64,000 nt of DNA, from assembly GCF_900141855.1 (NCBI RefSeq), contig NZ_FQYU01000001.1, forward strand, positions 779,402 to 843,401, read 5' to 3'. This stretch comes from Pseudozobellia thermophila (GTDB lineage Bacteria; Bacteroidota; Bacteroidia; Flavobacteriales; Flavobacteriaceae). The notes beneath the pieces are model-generated. The model ran no database searches, had not been told where the DNA came from, and was given only the letters and a program-made list of their open reading frames with translations. Made by a program: the position numbers and the translations under genes. Positions 26,633 to 35,321 of the stretch are shown here, in pieces. Within the stretch, counting starts at the first letter, position 1. Each line of letters opens with the position of its first letter.

Positions 26633-27763
26633 ATGAAATTCGTAATCGCTCCCGATAAATTTAAGGGCTCGTTGACCGGTTTTGAATTCTGCAATGCGGT
26701 CGAGGAAGGACTTCGTATGGTCTTTCCTGATGCGGAAATAGTAAAAATGCCCTTGGCCGATGGCGGTGACGGTACCATGGAGGTCATTAAGCACTACCTC
26801 AAGGGAGAAACGGTGGCGGTAAACGTACACGACCCCTTGTTCCGAACCATCGAGGCCCCTTACCTATATGCCGGGGAAAATGGAGTGGCCTATATAGAGA
26901 TGGCCGAGGCATCGGGACTTAAATTACTGAAGGACGATGAAAGAAATTGTATGCAATCGACTAGTCTGGGAACAGGGGAGCTTATGGCGCATGCCCTGGA
27001 TAGGGGTGCTAAAAGCATTATTTTGGGTATCGGTGGCAGTGCCACCAACGACGGGGGCATGGGCGTGGCCTCGGCATTGGGATATCGGTTTCTCGATGAC
27101 AAGGGTGCCGAATTGAAACCGATAGGCCGTAGCCTGTCGGCTATTAAAGGCATAGATGCCTCAAAGGTACATTCCAAGCTTCGGGAGGTTGAGGTAAAAG
27201 TGGCCTGTGATGTAAACAATCCGCTTTACGGCAAGGAAGGGGCCGCCCATGTTTTTGCCGCCCAAAAAGGGGCTACCGATAAGGAAATAGAACAGTTAGA
27301 CGCGGGCCTGCGCAACTATGCGGAAGTCGTATTGGGGCAATACGGCATCGATCTGCAAAACATAAAGGGAGCCGGTGCCGCCGGAGGAATCGGAGGGGGT
27401 GCCATGGCCTTTTTAAACGGACAATTGACGTCGGGGATCGAATTGATCAAGGAACTGGCACATTTTGATCGGGCCATCGAAGGGAGCGATTGGGTCATAA
27501 CCGGGGAGGGCCGCTTGGATGCACAGACCCTTACCGGAAAAACGATCCAAGGCGTAGTGGTGTCGGCCCAAAGGAAAAATATACCGGTAGCGGCCCTTTG
27601 TGGTTCGCTTGAAATTACGGTAGAACAGCAAGAGGCCCTAGGGCTAGACTACGTAACGGCCATCGTACAGGGTATTACAACACTACAAGAGGCCATGGAA
27701 TCCAGTTATTCGAATTTGGTCAAGTCTACCTATAACTTTGCAAAAGTTTTGGGCGCCCCATGA
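26633..27763 (+). CDS. Glycerate kinase (GarK/GlxK type)
   Basis: A 376-residue class I glycerate kinase: it begins MKFVIAPDKFKGS, then PLADGGDGTME, GGSATNDGGMG, AGAAGGIGGGAMAF and ITGEGRLDAQTLTGK, all typical of the family. Members of this class phosphorylate D-glycerate at the 2-position and feed 2-phosphoglycerate into glycolysis. It is the last gene of the LacI-controlled unit and makes sense of the upstream hydrolase. The start at 26633 is preferred over an in-frame TTG at 26621. Confidence 0.94.
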   Translation: MKFVIAPDKFKGSLTGFEFCNAVEEGLRMVFPDAEIVKMPLADGGDGTMEVIKHYLKGETVAVNVHDPLFRTIEAPYLYAGENGVAYIEMAEASGLKLLKDDERNCMQSTSLGTGELMAHALDRGAKSIILGIGGSATNDGGMGVASALGYRFLDDKGAELKPIGRSLSAIKGIDASKVHSKLREVEVKVACDVNNPLYGKEGAAHVFAAQKGATDKEIEQLDAGLRNYAEVVLGQYGIDLQNIKGAGAAGGIGGGAMAFLNGQLTSGIELIKELAHFDRAIEGSDWVITGEGRLDAQTLTGKTIQGVVVSAQRKNIPVAALCGSLEITVEQQEALGLDYVTAIVQGITTLQEAMESSYSNLVKSTYNFAKVLGAP

Positions 27764-27812
27764 GTATGGAAGAGGACCAAAGGGGGTATGTCGAACATCT
27801 TGGCTTTGCTTT

Positions 27813-29630
27813 TTACTCCTTTTTCAGCTGCTCGATCAATTTTGGGGAAACTTTAAGTACCGTTCCGTGTCGGGTTCCTTCGGGAAAAACGATTTGGTCT
27901 GAAATATCTTCCCAGTTTTCTAGGTCTTTTGAACGAACGGCCCCGTATTTATGGTCCCTATATTTGTCAAAGTAGACTACCCACTCGTCGTTGATCTTGA
28001 TAGCGGTCGGCCCTTCGGCCCAATAGTCTCCCGTAATGGGCTCGCTTGCGGCCGTGTAGGGGCCCTTTAACCTATCGGCGTAGGCAATCTTAATGTTTTT
28101 CTGGGGAGGGTCGGGGGTCTCGTCCTTTAAGAACATGATGTACTTGTCGTCCAATTTTTGAATGGAGGCATCTATTACGTTGAATCCGGGATCGTACAAC
28201 AATTCGGTAGGCGTAAAGGTTTCAAAGTCTTTGGTCGTAGTGGCGTACATACGGTGGTTGTAGCCATTCTCCTTTTTTGATTTGGTTTCCGGAAAACGGC
28301 CTTTGATGGTGCTGGCCCAATAGATCATATAGCTTCCGTTTTCGGGGTCGTAGGTAATCTCGGGTGCCCACGTATTCTTGGTGTCCGGTTCATGGGCCAT
28401 TACGGGAATGAATTTTTGTTCCGACCAATGGATCAGGTCTTTCGAACGCGCATAGCCAATGCCCTTGTCCGTCCAGCTTACCGTCCATACCATATGAAAA
28501 TTCCCGTCCCTGCCCTTGATGATACAGGGGTCGCGCATGAGGGAATCCTTGCCTACCCTTGGGGTTAAGAACGATTGGTCGTTTTTTAAGGATTGCCACT
28601 TATAACCGTCTTCACTGTAAGCAAAATGAAGTCCGTCTTCACCGTTCCCTTTAAAGTACGAGAAGAGATAAACGTCTTTGTTCGGCAACCAATCGTTGGC
28701 CCTTAGCCAGTTTTCACAATCGGTGGGCCAATGTTTGTTGGTGCCAAAGACACCGAGGCCCATACCGTGTTTTCCTTTTTCGTACAAATGCATTTCGGCG
28801 GGCACTTTGTTTTCCTTTAGGGCCAAGTAGTAGCGTATACTGTTTTCGACCGGTACGGCCTGGTCTTCGGTAGTGTGAACAAGAAATGCCGGCGGGGTGT
28901 GCTGGTCTACCTGCTTTTCGTTGGAAAATTTTGATAGGTCGGAAGGGCTGGGGCTTTCGCCCAAAAGCTTGGTTCTGGATCCCATGTGGGTAATGCCTTC
29001 TTCCATAGAGATGACCGGATAGATCAGGATCGAGAAATCGGGTCGGGCACTGGTTCCGTCCTTTACCTCATAGACCTTGTCGTTATAGTGGGTAGAAAGG
29101 GTAGCGGCCAGATGACCGCCTGCCGAAAAGCCCATAATGCCCACTTTGTTCGGGTCGATATTCCATTGGGCGGCATTTCTGCGTACCGTTCGCAAGGCTT
29201 CCTGGGCATCTTGCAAGGGTCCGACGGACTTGTTTTTCATGGTGCCGTCATAGGGCATCCTATACTTGAGTACCAGGGCCGATATTCCTAGGGAATTGAA
29301 CCATTTGGCCACTTTATACCCTTCTTTGTTGATGGCCAAATGCGAATAGCCCCCACCTGGGCAGATGACCACGGCAGTGCCCGTAGCAATTTTTTCATCC
29401 GCCTGAAAAAGGATGAGCTCGGGATCCGATACCTTGCTGTAGCCCCGTACGGTGCCCGTTGGGTCGTATTGAACCTGCTCTTTGTACGAGGCATCGTTAA
29501 GGGCGTCGGGCGCACCGTTTGGCCAAAGGGGCAGGGTCTTTTCTTGTGGGTAGACGAATTGGATTGTTGTTAACAGTAAGGCTAAGGTTCCCAGGAATGG
29601 GGCACGTCCCATTTTTTTCATTTGTATCAT
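27813..29630 (-). CDS. Esterase-GH43 fusion protein, exported
   Basis: A protein of about 605 residues with a signal peptide (PFLGTLALLLTTIQFVYPQ). The first half is an alpha/beta hydrolase of the acetyl-xylan-esterase-like type: ICPGGGYSHLAI, nucleophile motif GFSAGGHLAA, TTEDQAVPVEN with the Asp, and KHGMG with the His. The second half is a five-bladed GH43-type domain: MRDPCII (base Asp), WAPEITYD, and AEGPTAIK (acid Glu). Both active sites look complete. It would remove acyl groups and clip side chains, probably arabinose or galactose, from pectin-type glycans. I take the ATG at 29630; a TTG further upstream also fits the frame. Confidence 0.85.
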   Translation of the reverse strand: MIQMKKMGRAPFLGTLALLLTTIQFVYPQEKTLPLWPNGAPDALNDASYKEQVQYDPTGTVRGYSKVSDPELILFQADEKIATGTAVVICPGGGYSHLAINKEGYKVAKWFNSLGISALVLKYRMPYDGTMKNKSVGPLQDAQEALRTVRRNAAQWNIDPNKVGIMGFSAGGHLAATLSTHYNDKVYEVKDGTSARPDFSILIYPVISMEEGITHMGSRTKLLGESPSPSDLSKFSNEKQVDQHTPPAFLVHTTEDQAVPVENSIRYYLALKENKVPAEMHLYEKGKHGMGLGVFGTNKHWPTDCENWLRANDWLPNKDVYLFSYFKGNGEDGLHFAYSEDGYKWQSLKNDQSFLTPRVGKDSLMRDPCIIKGRDGNFHMVWTVSWTDKGIGYARSKDLIHWSEQKFIPVMAHEPDTKNTWAPEITYDPENGSYMIYWASTIKGRFPETKSKKENGYNHRMYATTTKDFETFTPTELLYDPGFNVIDASIQKLDDKYIMFLKDETPDPPQKNIKIAYADRLKGPYTAASEPITGDYWAEGPTAIKINDEWVVYFDKYRDHKYGAVRSKDLENWEDISDQIVFPEGTRHGTVLKVSPKLIEQLKKE

Positions 29631-29805
29631 TGTTTTGTTCGGTACACTTGCTTGGGTCAAAAAAGCATTCTAAGGCCCTGCTTTATGGATTTTTGGAAAT
29701 AGGACGACCTTAACGACCCCTTTTTCGCGGGATTGAAGATAGCTAAAAATCCGAATCCGTAAAAACCATTCCCGGATCAGGGACATGTATTGACGACTAT
29801 TGCGA

Positions 29806-31083
29806 TCAAATTGCGGTACCCGGTCCGATTTTGCTTTTTGGGGTTACCGATAAAGAGGAGGGAAGCTCAAAGACCTCCAGTCCGAAATAGGGCAATGCGG
29901 CCAAGAGATGGTCAAAGATATCGGCCATGATGTATTCGTAGTTTTCCCATCTCTTGTCTGAACTAAAGGCATAGACTTCCAAGGGAATGCCCTGGGATGT
30001 AGGAGCCAATTGACGGACCATTAAGGTCATGCCCTTGTTGATGACCGAAAGGTTTTGCAGGTAATCGTTTACGTACTTTCTGAATATGCCGATATTGGTA
30101 AGGTTTCTGCCGTTGACGGGCAAGGCTTTGTCTATGCCGTTCGAGGTGTTGTAAGACCGTATTTGGTCGGTTCGCGTGACAAGGTATTGTTCTATCAACT
30201 GTACCTTTTTGAGGTTCTCTACATCGTCATCGCTTAAAAAACGGACGCTTTTTTGGCTAATGACCAATGCGCGTTTTATACGTCGCCCTCCCGACTCTTG
30301 CATGTTGCGCCAGTTCTTAAAGGAATCCGAAATCAAAGAGTAAGTGGGTATGGTGGTCACCGTCATGTCAAAGTTGCGCACTTTTACCGTGGCAAGGGTA
30401 ATTTCGATAACATCGCCATCGGCCCCGTATTTTTCAAAAGTGATCCAATCGCCGATACGCACCATATCGTTGATACTCACCTGTATGCTGGCGACCAGGC
30501 CAAGGATGGAATCCTTGAATATCAACAGGATTATTGCCGAACCTGCGCCCAAGGCCGTAAAGAACTTCCAGATCTGAACATCGGTAATTATGGCAACGAT
30601 GGTCAACGAACCAATGAACCAGGCAAAGATCATGAATACCTGTATGTAGCTATCCATGGGTTTGTCGCGAAACCTCGGCTTGGTCTTCAGGTAGTCGTTC
30701 GTACTTCTAAAAACGCTCTTGACCACAATAAGGGTCAAGATGACGAAGGATATGCGCAGTATTTTAAAGGCGATGTTGCCGGCGTACTCAAAATCGACGA
30801 AGGCAAAGGGCAGCAACTCGTACAATAGGCCTAAGGGCAGAATGTGGGCAACATATCGGGGTACTTTGTTGGCCACCAAAAAATTGTCGTAGTTGGTTTT
30901 CGATTTTCGGGCCAATCGGACGGATATGGAACGCAGGACTTTCCAGACCAATATGTCTAGAAACCAAGCCAAAATCAGTCCTCCGATCAATACAATCGCT
31001 AGGTTGAGGTATGCGGCCACGTCTTCGCTCAAACCTATTTCCAACAGGTATTTGTAGAGTAAACGAGATAGTCCGGGTTTCAT
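29806..31083 (-). CDS. MscS-family mechanosensitive channel
   Basis: A 425-residue inner membrane protein with several N-terminal helices, a pore-lining segment (FTALGAGSAIILLIFKDSILG) and the MscS beta domain (GDWITFEKYGADGDVIEITLATVKVRNFD). A long cytosolic C-terminal part makes it resemble the YbdG/mini-conductance type. It releases solutes on osmotic downshock. It lies after a terminator and is probably independent of the glycan genes around it. Confidence 0.9.
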   Translation of the reverse strand: MKPGLSRLLYKYLLEIGLSEDVAAYLNLAIVLIGGLILAWFLDILVWKVLRSISVRLARKSKTNYDNFLVANKVPRYVAHILPLGLLYELLPFAFVDFEYAGNIAFKILRISFVILTLIVVKSVFRSTNDYLKTKPRFRDKPMDSYIQVFMIFAWFIGSLTIVAIITDVQIWKFFTALGAGSAIILLIFKDSILGLVASIQVSINDMVRIGDWITFEKYGADGDVIEITLATVKVRNFDMTVTTIPTYSLISDSFKNWRNMQESGGRRIKRALVISQKSVRFLSDDDVENLKKVQLIEQYLVTRTDQIRSYNTSNGIDKALPVNGRNLTNIGIFRKYVNDYLQNLSVINKGMTLMVRQLAPTSQGIPLEVYAFSSDKRWENYEYIMADIFDHLLAALPYFGLEVFELPSSLSVTPKSKIGPGTAI

Positions 31084-31176
31084 TTTTTGAATCGTTTTGA
31101 ACGAAAGAAAGCAAAATTACATCTTGCAAGGTAATTTTGGGACAATAACCGAAGTTATAACAAAAAATTATAGAAA

Positions 31177-31204
31177 AGGCAAGGTGCGGAAAAGCACCTT
31201 GCCT
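31177..31204 (-). terminator. Terminator after the GH106-GH105 operon
   Basis: AGGCAAGGTGC and GCACCTTGCCT are perfect 11-base complements with a 6-base loop. On the minus strand a T-rich stretch follows. It lies 37 bases beyond the GH105 stop. Confidence 0.85.
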
Positions 31205-31241
31205 ATACATACCTACGCCGAAGGGGTATTGACTGCCGAGT

Positions 31242-32360
31242 TTACTTCATTTTATAGACCTCACTGCCCGCCAGGAGAAAGCAACCCAAGCCATAATCTT
31301 CAAAGTCGGGAATTTTGTCGTACGAAAGGGGTTGTCCGTCTTTTGGCTCTTTTCCGGTGGACTGAAGGTAGCCCAAAAACCCTGATTCGTGCAAGCCTTC
31401 GGTTACCATGGCGTTCCATGCCTTTTTGATTACCGGTAGGTAGGTGGCCCTGTCCAACAGTCCGTTGTTTACGCCATAGGCCATGGCATAGGTAAATAGG
31501 GCCGTACCCGACAGTTCTTTGCCCCCGTAATTTTTTGGGTCGTGTAGGCTAACGTTCCAAAAGCCGTCCTTTCTTTGAATGGGTACCAGGGCTTCTGCCA
31601 TGGCCCTTAGATCGGCCACGTATTGTTGGCGATGGGGCGCATTCTCGGGAATGATCGAGAGTACCTTTGCGAGGGCTGCAATAACCCATCCGTTGCCACG
31701 GCTCCAATAACAATCTTCCCCATTGGGCTCGGTGTACGGGGGGTCGAAGTCCGCATCGCGCCACCACAGGCCGTCTTCGGGGTTAAAAAGCCCGTTGTCG
31801 CCGTGTTCGTTGCGGGTATACATATACATTTGGTGCATTTTTTCGTAATAACGATTGTCGTTTTCAAGGACGCCCATTTTGGCAAATACGGGCATGCCCA
31901 TTTGTATGGCATCGATCCACGACCAGTCGTCAAGTTGCGGGGTGTTGAGCAGCATGTTCATGGTGGCCCTTGTGCTCTTGAGCTTTCGGGGGTCGGGTTC
32001 TAGGTTGTACAGGTCGATATAGGTCTGCGCGGCGCAATAATCGTCGGCATTTCGATTGGCGGCGCCATACCTGAAGCTCCACTTGTGAAATTCGGCCCAA
32101 TCGTAGGCATATTGGTAGTATTCTTCCTTGGGCCATATTTCGTACAGGGCCATTAGTCCTTCGTAATAGACGCCGCGGGTCCAGATGTTGCTGGGCCTCT
32201 CCTTATTGGTGATGATCGTCTTGCCCACATCGGGCCATTTTTTCATGAAATAGGCATTGGCGGTCTGCATGTTTTCCAGCACCTTTTCCCGATCAAAGGG
32301 TTGTGCCTGGAGCAATGTAATACCAAATAGGGCAAAAATTAGCAATGTAAATGATTTCAT
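31242..32360 (-). CDS. GH105 unsaturated rhamnogalacturonyl hydrolase
   Basis: A 372-residue (alpha/alpha)6-barrel protein with a signal peptide (FTLLIFALFGITLLQAQ). Family landmarks are TRGVYYEGLMALYEI, DDWSWIDAIQMGMPVF with the catalytic Asp, YWSRGNGWVIAAL and GTALFTYAMAYG. GH105 enzymes remove the unsaturated uronate left at the non-reducing end by lyases. The gene follows the GH106 gene by 11 bases. With rhamnosidase and CE12 genes near, rhamnogalacturonan I fragments are the best guess; ulvan oligomers are an alternative. Confidence 0.9.
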   Translation of the reverse strand: MKSFTLLIFALFGITLLQAQPFDREKVLENMQTANAYFMKKWPDVGKTIITNKERPSNIWTRGVYYEGLMALYEIWPKEEYYQYAYDWAEFHKWSFRYGAANRNADDYCAAQTYIDLYNLEPDPRKLKSTRATMNMLLNTPQLDDWSWIDAIQMGMPVFAKMGVLENDNRYYEKMHQMYMYTRNEHGDNGLFNPEDGLWWRDADFDPPYTEPNGEDCYWSRGNGWVIAALAKVLSIIPENAPHRQQYVADLRAMAEALVPIQRKDGFWNVSLHDPKNYGGKELSGTALFTYAMAYGVNNGLLDRATYLPVIKKAWNAMVTEGLHESGFLGYLQSTGKEPKDGQPLSYDKIPDFEDYGLGCFLLAGSEVYKMK

Positions 32361-32371
32361 AGGGTCGAGTT

Positions 32372-35137
32372 TTAGTTGTTTTGTTCAAGTTTTAGGGGTA
32401 CGAGGGTCGGGGTTTGCAAAAGCCCGGAAGGCATGGGGCGCCACTTGGTGGCGTCGAATTTTTCATAATCCTTGTTGACCATGTTGATTTCATGGAAGAT
32501 TTTCCATTCTTCCCCCCGAAGTTCTTTGGCACGGATTCTATTGGCGGGCAAGTTGGTCACCTCGATCCTAAGCTTGTTCTTCCCTTTTTTTAACGAGCCT
32601 ATATTTAAGTTAAAGGGAGCGGACCAGACGGTGCCGATATACTTTTCGTTTACAAATATCTTGGCGCTTTCGCGAACATCGCCCAATTGTAGCTGCCAAT
32701 TTGTTATTTCTTCGGATGGATTGTCGAATGTTATTTCGTAGCTGCCCGTTCCGGAAAAATACTCGGCGGCCTCCGAAAGGGCTGTCCATGAGCCGAATTG
32801 CCTGACCGTCGCGGCTTCGGGAAGCTTTGGACCTCCCTTTAAGAACGAAAGTTTCCAGTCGCCTTCAATGGGGTACTCGATGTCCATTGGGCGAAAATAG
32901 GGCCAATCCTGTAGCCCTTCGTTTGCACCCGTTTTTAGGAACAAGGCCCCTCCTGATGGAATGGAGACCTTTACCATGGTCCGGTTGCTTTCCCTTTTGA
33001 TTTTCGCTTTGCCGTAGTTGCCGTCCAAGGGGTCGAGAAGGGTGACCCCTTCCGTTGTATGTGTGATGGGAATATAGGAGTCGATGTGCTTGGCGGTATG
33101 GTTGACGAGGTAGTATATTTTCTCTTTCCCGATACGCCTTCGAATAAATTTGAGACCTGTTTCTACCAAGGTTTCGGCCTGTACGTCGGCATCTTGTAGG
33201 TCGTGCAAAAGGTTTTGGGTTTCTTTGGTTTCAGGTATATTCGAAACAAGTTTCGTCAATTCTTCGTTTCTTGTTTTATACCTATAAAAGCCGGGTACAC
33301 TTTTTGGAAGCCCCTCGAATATGACGGAAGCCCCTTCCTGTTTTAGTGCAATCAGTTTCTTTAGGGTCGACAAAGGCATGTTATCGCATTTGGGAACCAC
33401 TAGGCTTTTGTAGCTTCCGCCGGGCAGAACGATTTTATTGTCGACAACCTCGGCCTTTTCTATAAAGCGATCCGAAATAAAATCGGTGCTTATGCCTTGG
33501 GACATCAATTTTTGTGTTGTCCGATAAAATGGGGTGTTCAACAACCATTCGTCCAATGAGTGGATCTTGAATTGAAAGAACAAGGTGCCCTTTAGGTAAT
33601 CGTCCCAAACATCGTAAATGGGCCAATAGATAAGGGTTTCATTATCGGGTTGGCCCGTTTGGAGCATGCTTTGGCAGCGGGTGATGTACGAAAAAAGTGC
33701 GGGGGCATCTTCCCAAATGGTATTGTTCGCATTAAAGTTTACCGAGGCGTAGAATTTCCAGCCGGGCCACTCGGCATGGGCCGGGGAATAGGTCGATCCG
33801 TGCAGAAAAATGTGGTTTACCCCGTTCAACAATAGGTCTTCGGCTTCCGGTTTGCATTGTGAAAGCGCTGTTTTAAAATGGTCTCGAAGCCACGTAAAGG
33901 TTTCCGAAGAGGTTAGGGGTTTGCCCGAAATATGCGCCGCCGAGGAGGAAAATTTTAGCATTACGGGATCGGCATCGCCCTGTCTAATGTCTTCATGTTC
34001 CCTTCTAAAGCCTTTGATGTCGTAGGGCATGGAGCCAAAGGTCTCACACTCGGGAATATCGGCGGAGGCATACATGTCGATCAGGTTTCCCGGCGAACCG
34101 TGGGCCTGTAAACGTGTTTTAAAACCCTTGTTGTTGGCCCACGCCGTCCATGGTTCGTCAAATTGGGTCAACAACAGATCCGATAGGGTCTCCCTGTAAT
34201 CGCTACGTATGCGGTTTCCTTTGGGGTTTTTGTCTTTGTCGAACAGCAAGTGCACATAGGGCGCCAGGTCGTAGCCCCTGAGTTTTTCGAATGCCTCGAA
34301 GAAATCGGGGGTAAGATCGGTGTGGTATACCTCATAGCTATCGTTAAAGATGCTCCTGATTTTTTGTCCGTGGCTCTCAAAGGCTTGGTCGAAGGGTTTT
34401 ACATAGTTGTCGAAGGCTTCCTTTGAGTAGTGGTCTACGGTCGGGCCTTGTCCCCCGGGGGCGGCCCTTTTGACTTGTTGTCCGGTTTTGCCGATATATA
34501 GAATGTACAAGGTATGGTCGCTCTTTTTGGCCTTCCACTTTAGAAAGGAGTTCTCAACAAGTGGGGTAAGGTTTTTAAAAGTGCCCGATGCATCGTAGGC
34601 AAGTACATATTTTAATTCGGCCTGGGGCCGGTCTTTTTTGTTGGAGGGGTGCAGTCTCCTTTCGATTTTGGTACCTTTCTCGAGGCGAAGGGTATCTACC
34701 ACTAGTTTTGTCGCCGCATATTCTTGGGTTACCTGCGGACCGCCATAGGGCCAACCCGTTCCCAAGGTCATGTCGACCTGCATCCCTAGGCTGTCGGCAA
34801 GGGCTATGGTTTTGTCGAGGGCCAGAAGCCATTCTTCCGAAAGGTAGTCCAAGTAGTTGGCCTCTTCGCCCTTTACCCCGTATATGGGTTGTATCTCTAC
34901 CCCGCCGAGGCCCGCCTTGCCCATAGATACCAAGGCTTTTTCTATGCCGGCGCCATCGACGGCATTGCCCATCCACCACCAGCGGGTCCACGGTTTAGTA
35001 ATATTCGTGGTTTGCGGCCACGGGTCGTCCGTTTGGTACTGAGCAAAGGAGGCGTGGTGCGAACAAAGTACGACCACAGCAAATACAATCGATTGCACAA
35101 AAGAGGCGGACAAGGGTGCTTTTATCATTGGTTCCAT
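32372..35137 (-). CDS. GH106-family alpha-L-rhamnosidase-like protein
   Basis: A protein of about 921 residues from the ATG at 35137; upstream codons overlap the operator. A signal peptide (SIVFAVVVLCSHHASFAQ) is followed by the GH106 N-terminal pattern PWTRWWWMGNAVDGAGIEK, VEIQPIYG and TLGTGWPYGGPQV. A central catalytic barrel and a C-terminal galactose-binding-like beta domain come next (NWQLQLGDVRESAKIFVN). These enzymes remove terminal rhamnose from rhamnogalacturonan or ulvan fragments. It is cotranscribed with GH105, and the upstream operator is shared with the rhamnose catabolic operon, which supports rhamnose as the product. Confidence 0.88.
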   Translation of the reverse strand: MEPMIKAPLSASFVQSIVFAVVVLCSHHASFAQYQTDDPWPQTTNITKPWTRWWWMGNAVDGAGIEKALVSMGKAGLGGVEIQPIYGVKGEEANYLDYLSEEWLLALDKTIALADSLGMQVDMTLGTGWPYGGPQVTQEYAATKLVVDTLRLEKGTKIERRLHPSNKKDRPQAELKYVLAYDASGTFKNLTPLVENSFLKWKAKKSDHTLYILYIGKTGQQVKRAAPGGQGPTVDHYSKEAFDNYVKPFDQAFESHGQKIRSIFNDSYEVYHTDLTPDFFEAFEKLRGYDLAPYVHLLFDKDKNPKGNRIRSDYRETLSDLLLTQFDEPWTAWANNKGFKTRLQAHGSPGNLIDMYASADIPECETFGSMPYDIKGFRREHEDIRQGDADPVMLKFSSSAAHISGKPLTSSETFTWLRDHFKTALSQCKPEAEDLLLNGVNHIFLHGSTYSPAHAEWPGWKFYASVNFNANNTIWEDAPALFSYITRCQSMLQTGQPDNETLIYWPIYDVWDDYLKGTLFFQFKIHSLDEWLLNTPFYRTTQKLMSQGISTDFISDRFIEKAEVVDNKIVLPGGSYKSLVVPKCDNMPLSTLKKLIALKQEGASVIFEGLPKSVPGFYRYKTRNEELTKLVSNIPETKETQNLLHDLQDADVQAETLVETGLKFIRRRIGKEKIYYLVNHTAKHIDSYIPITHTTEGVTLLDPLDGNYGKAKIKRESNRTMVKVSIPSGGALFLKTGANEGLQDWPYFRPMDIEYPIEGDWKLSFLKGGPKLPEAATVRQFGSWTALSEAAEYFSGTGSYEITFDNPSEEITNWQLQLGDVRESAKIFVNEKYIGTVWSAPFNLNIGSLKKGKNKLRIEVTNLPANRIRAKELRGEEWKIFHEINMVNKDYEKFDATKWRPMPSGLLQTPTLVPLKLEQNN

Positions 35138-35160
35138 AGTGTTGTTCGGTCGATCGGGAC

Positions 35161-35206
35161 CTAAAATACAGGTTAAAGGTACAAATTCCATCCTGTGCTG
35201 TACTGT
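35161..35206 (-). promoter_or_regulatory. Operator and -7 box of the GH106-GH105 operon
   Basis: On the minus strand ACAGTACAGCACAGGAT (35206 to 35190) is followed after exactly 21 bases by TATTTTAG (35168 to 35161). The same 17-mer and the same 21-base distance to TATTTTTG occur before the rhamnose operon at 38099. The GntR regulator encoded between the two is the likely binder. Confidence 0.75.
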
Positions 35207-35321
35207 TTCTCTCAAGCAGGACGTTTGCCGAATGGGGCATTGTGCGGCACAGCGGATTTTCTTGGTTAGGGCCTGGTATAGGGCTATAAAAAACGAAATA
35301 GGCTAGGCTGGTTTTTGATGG

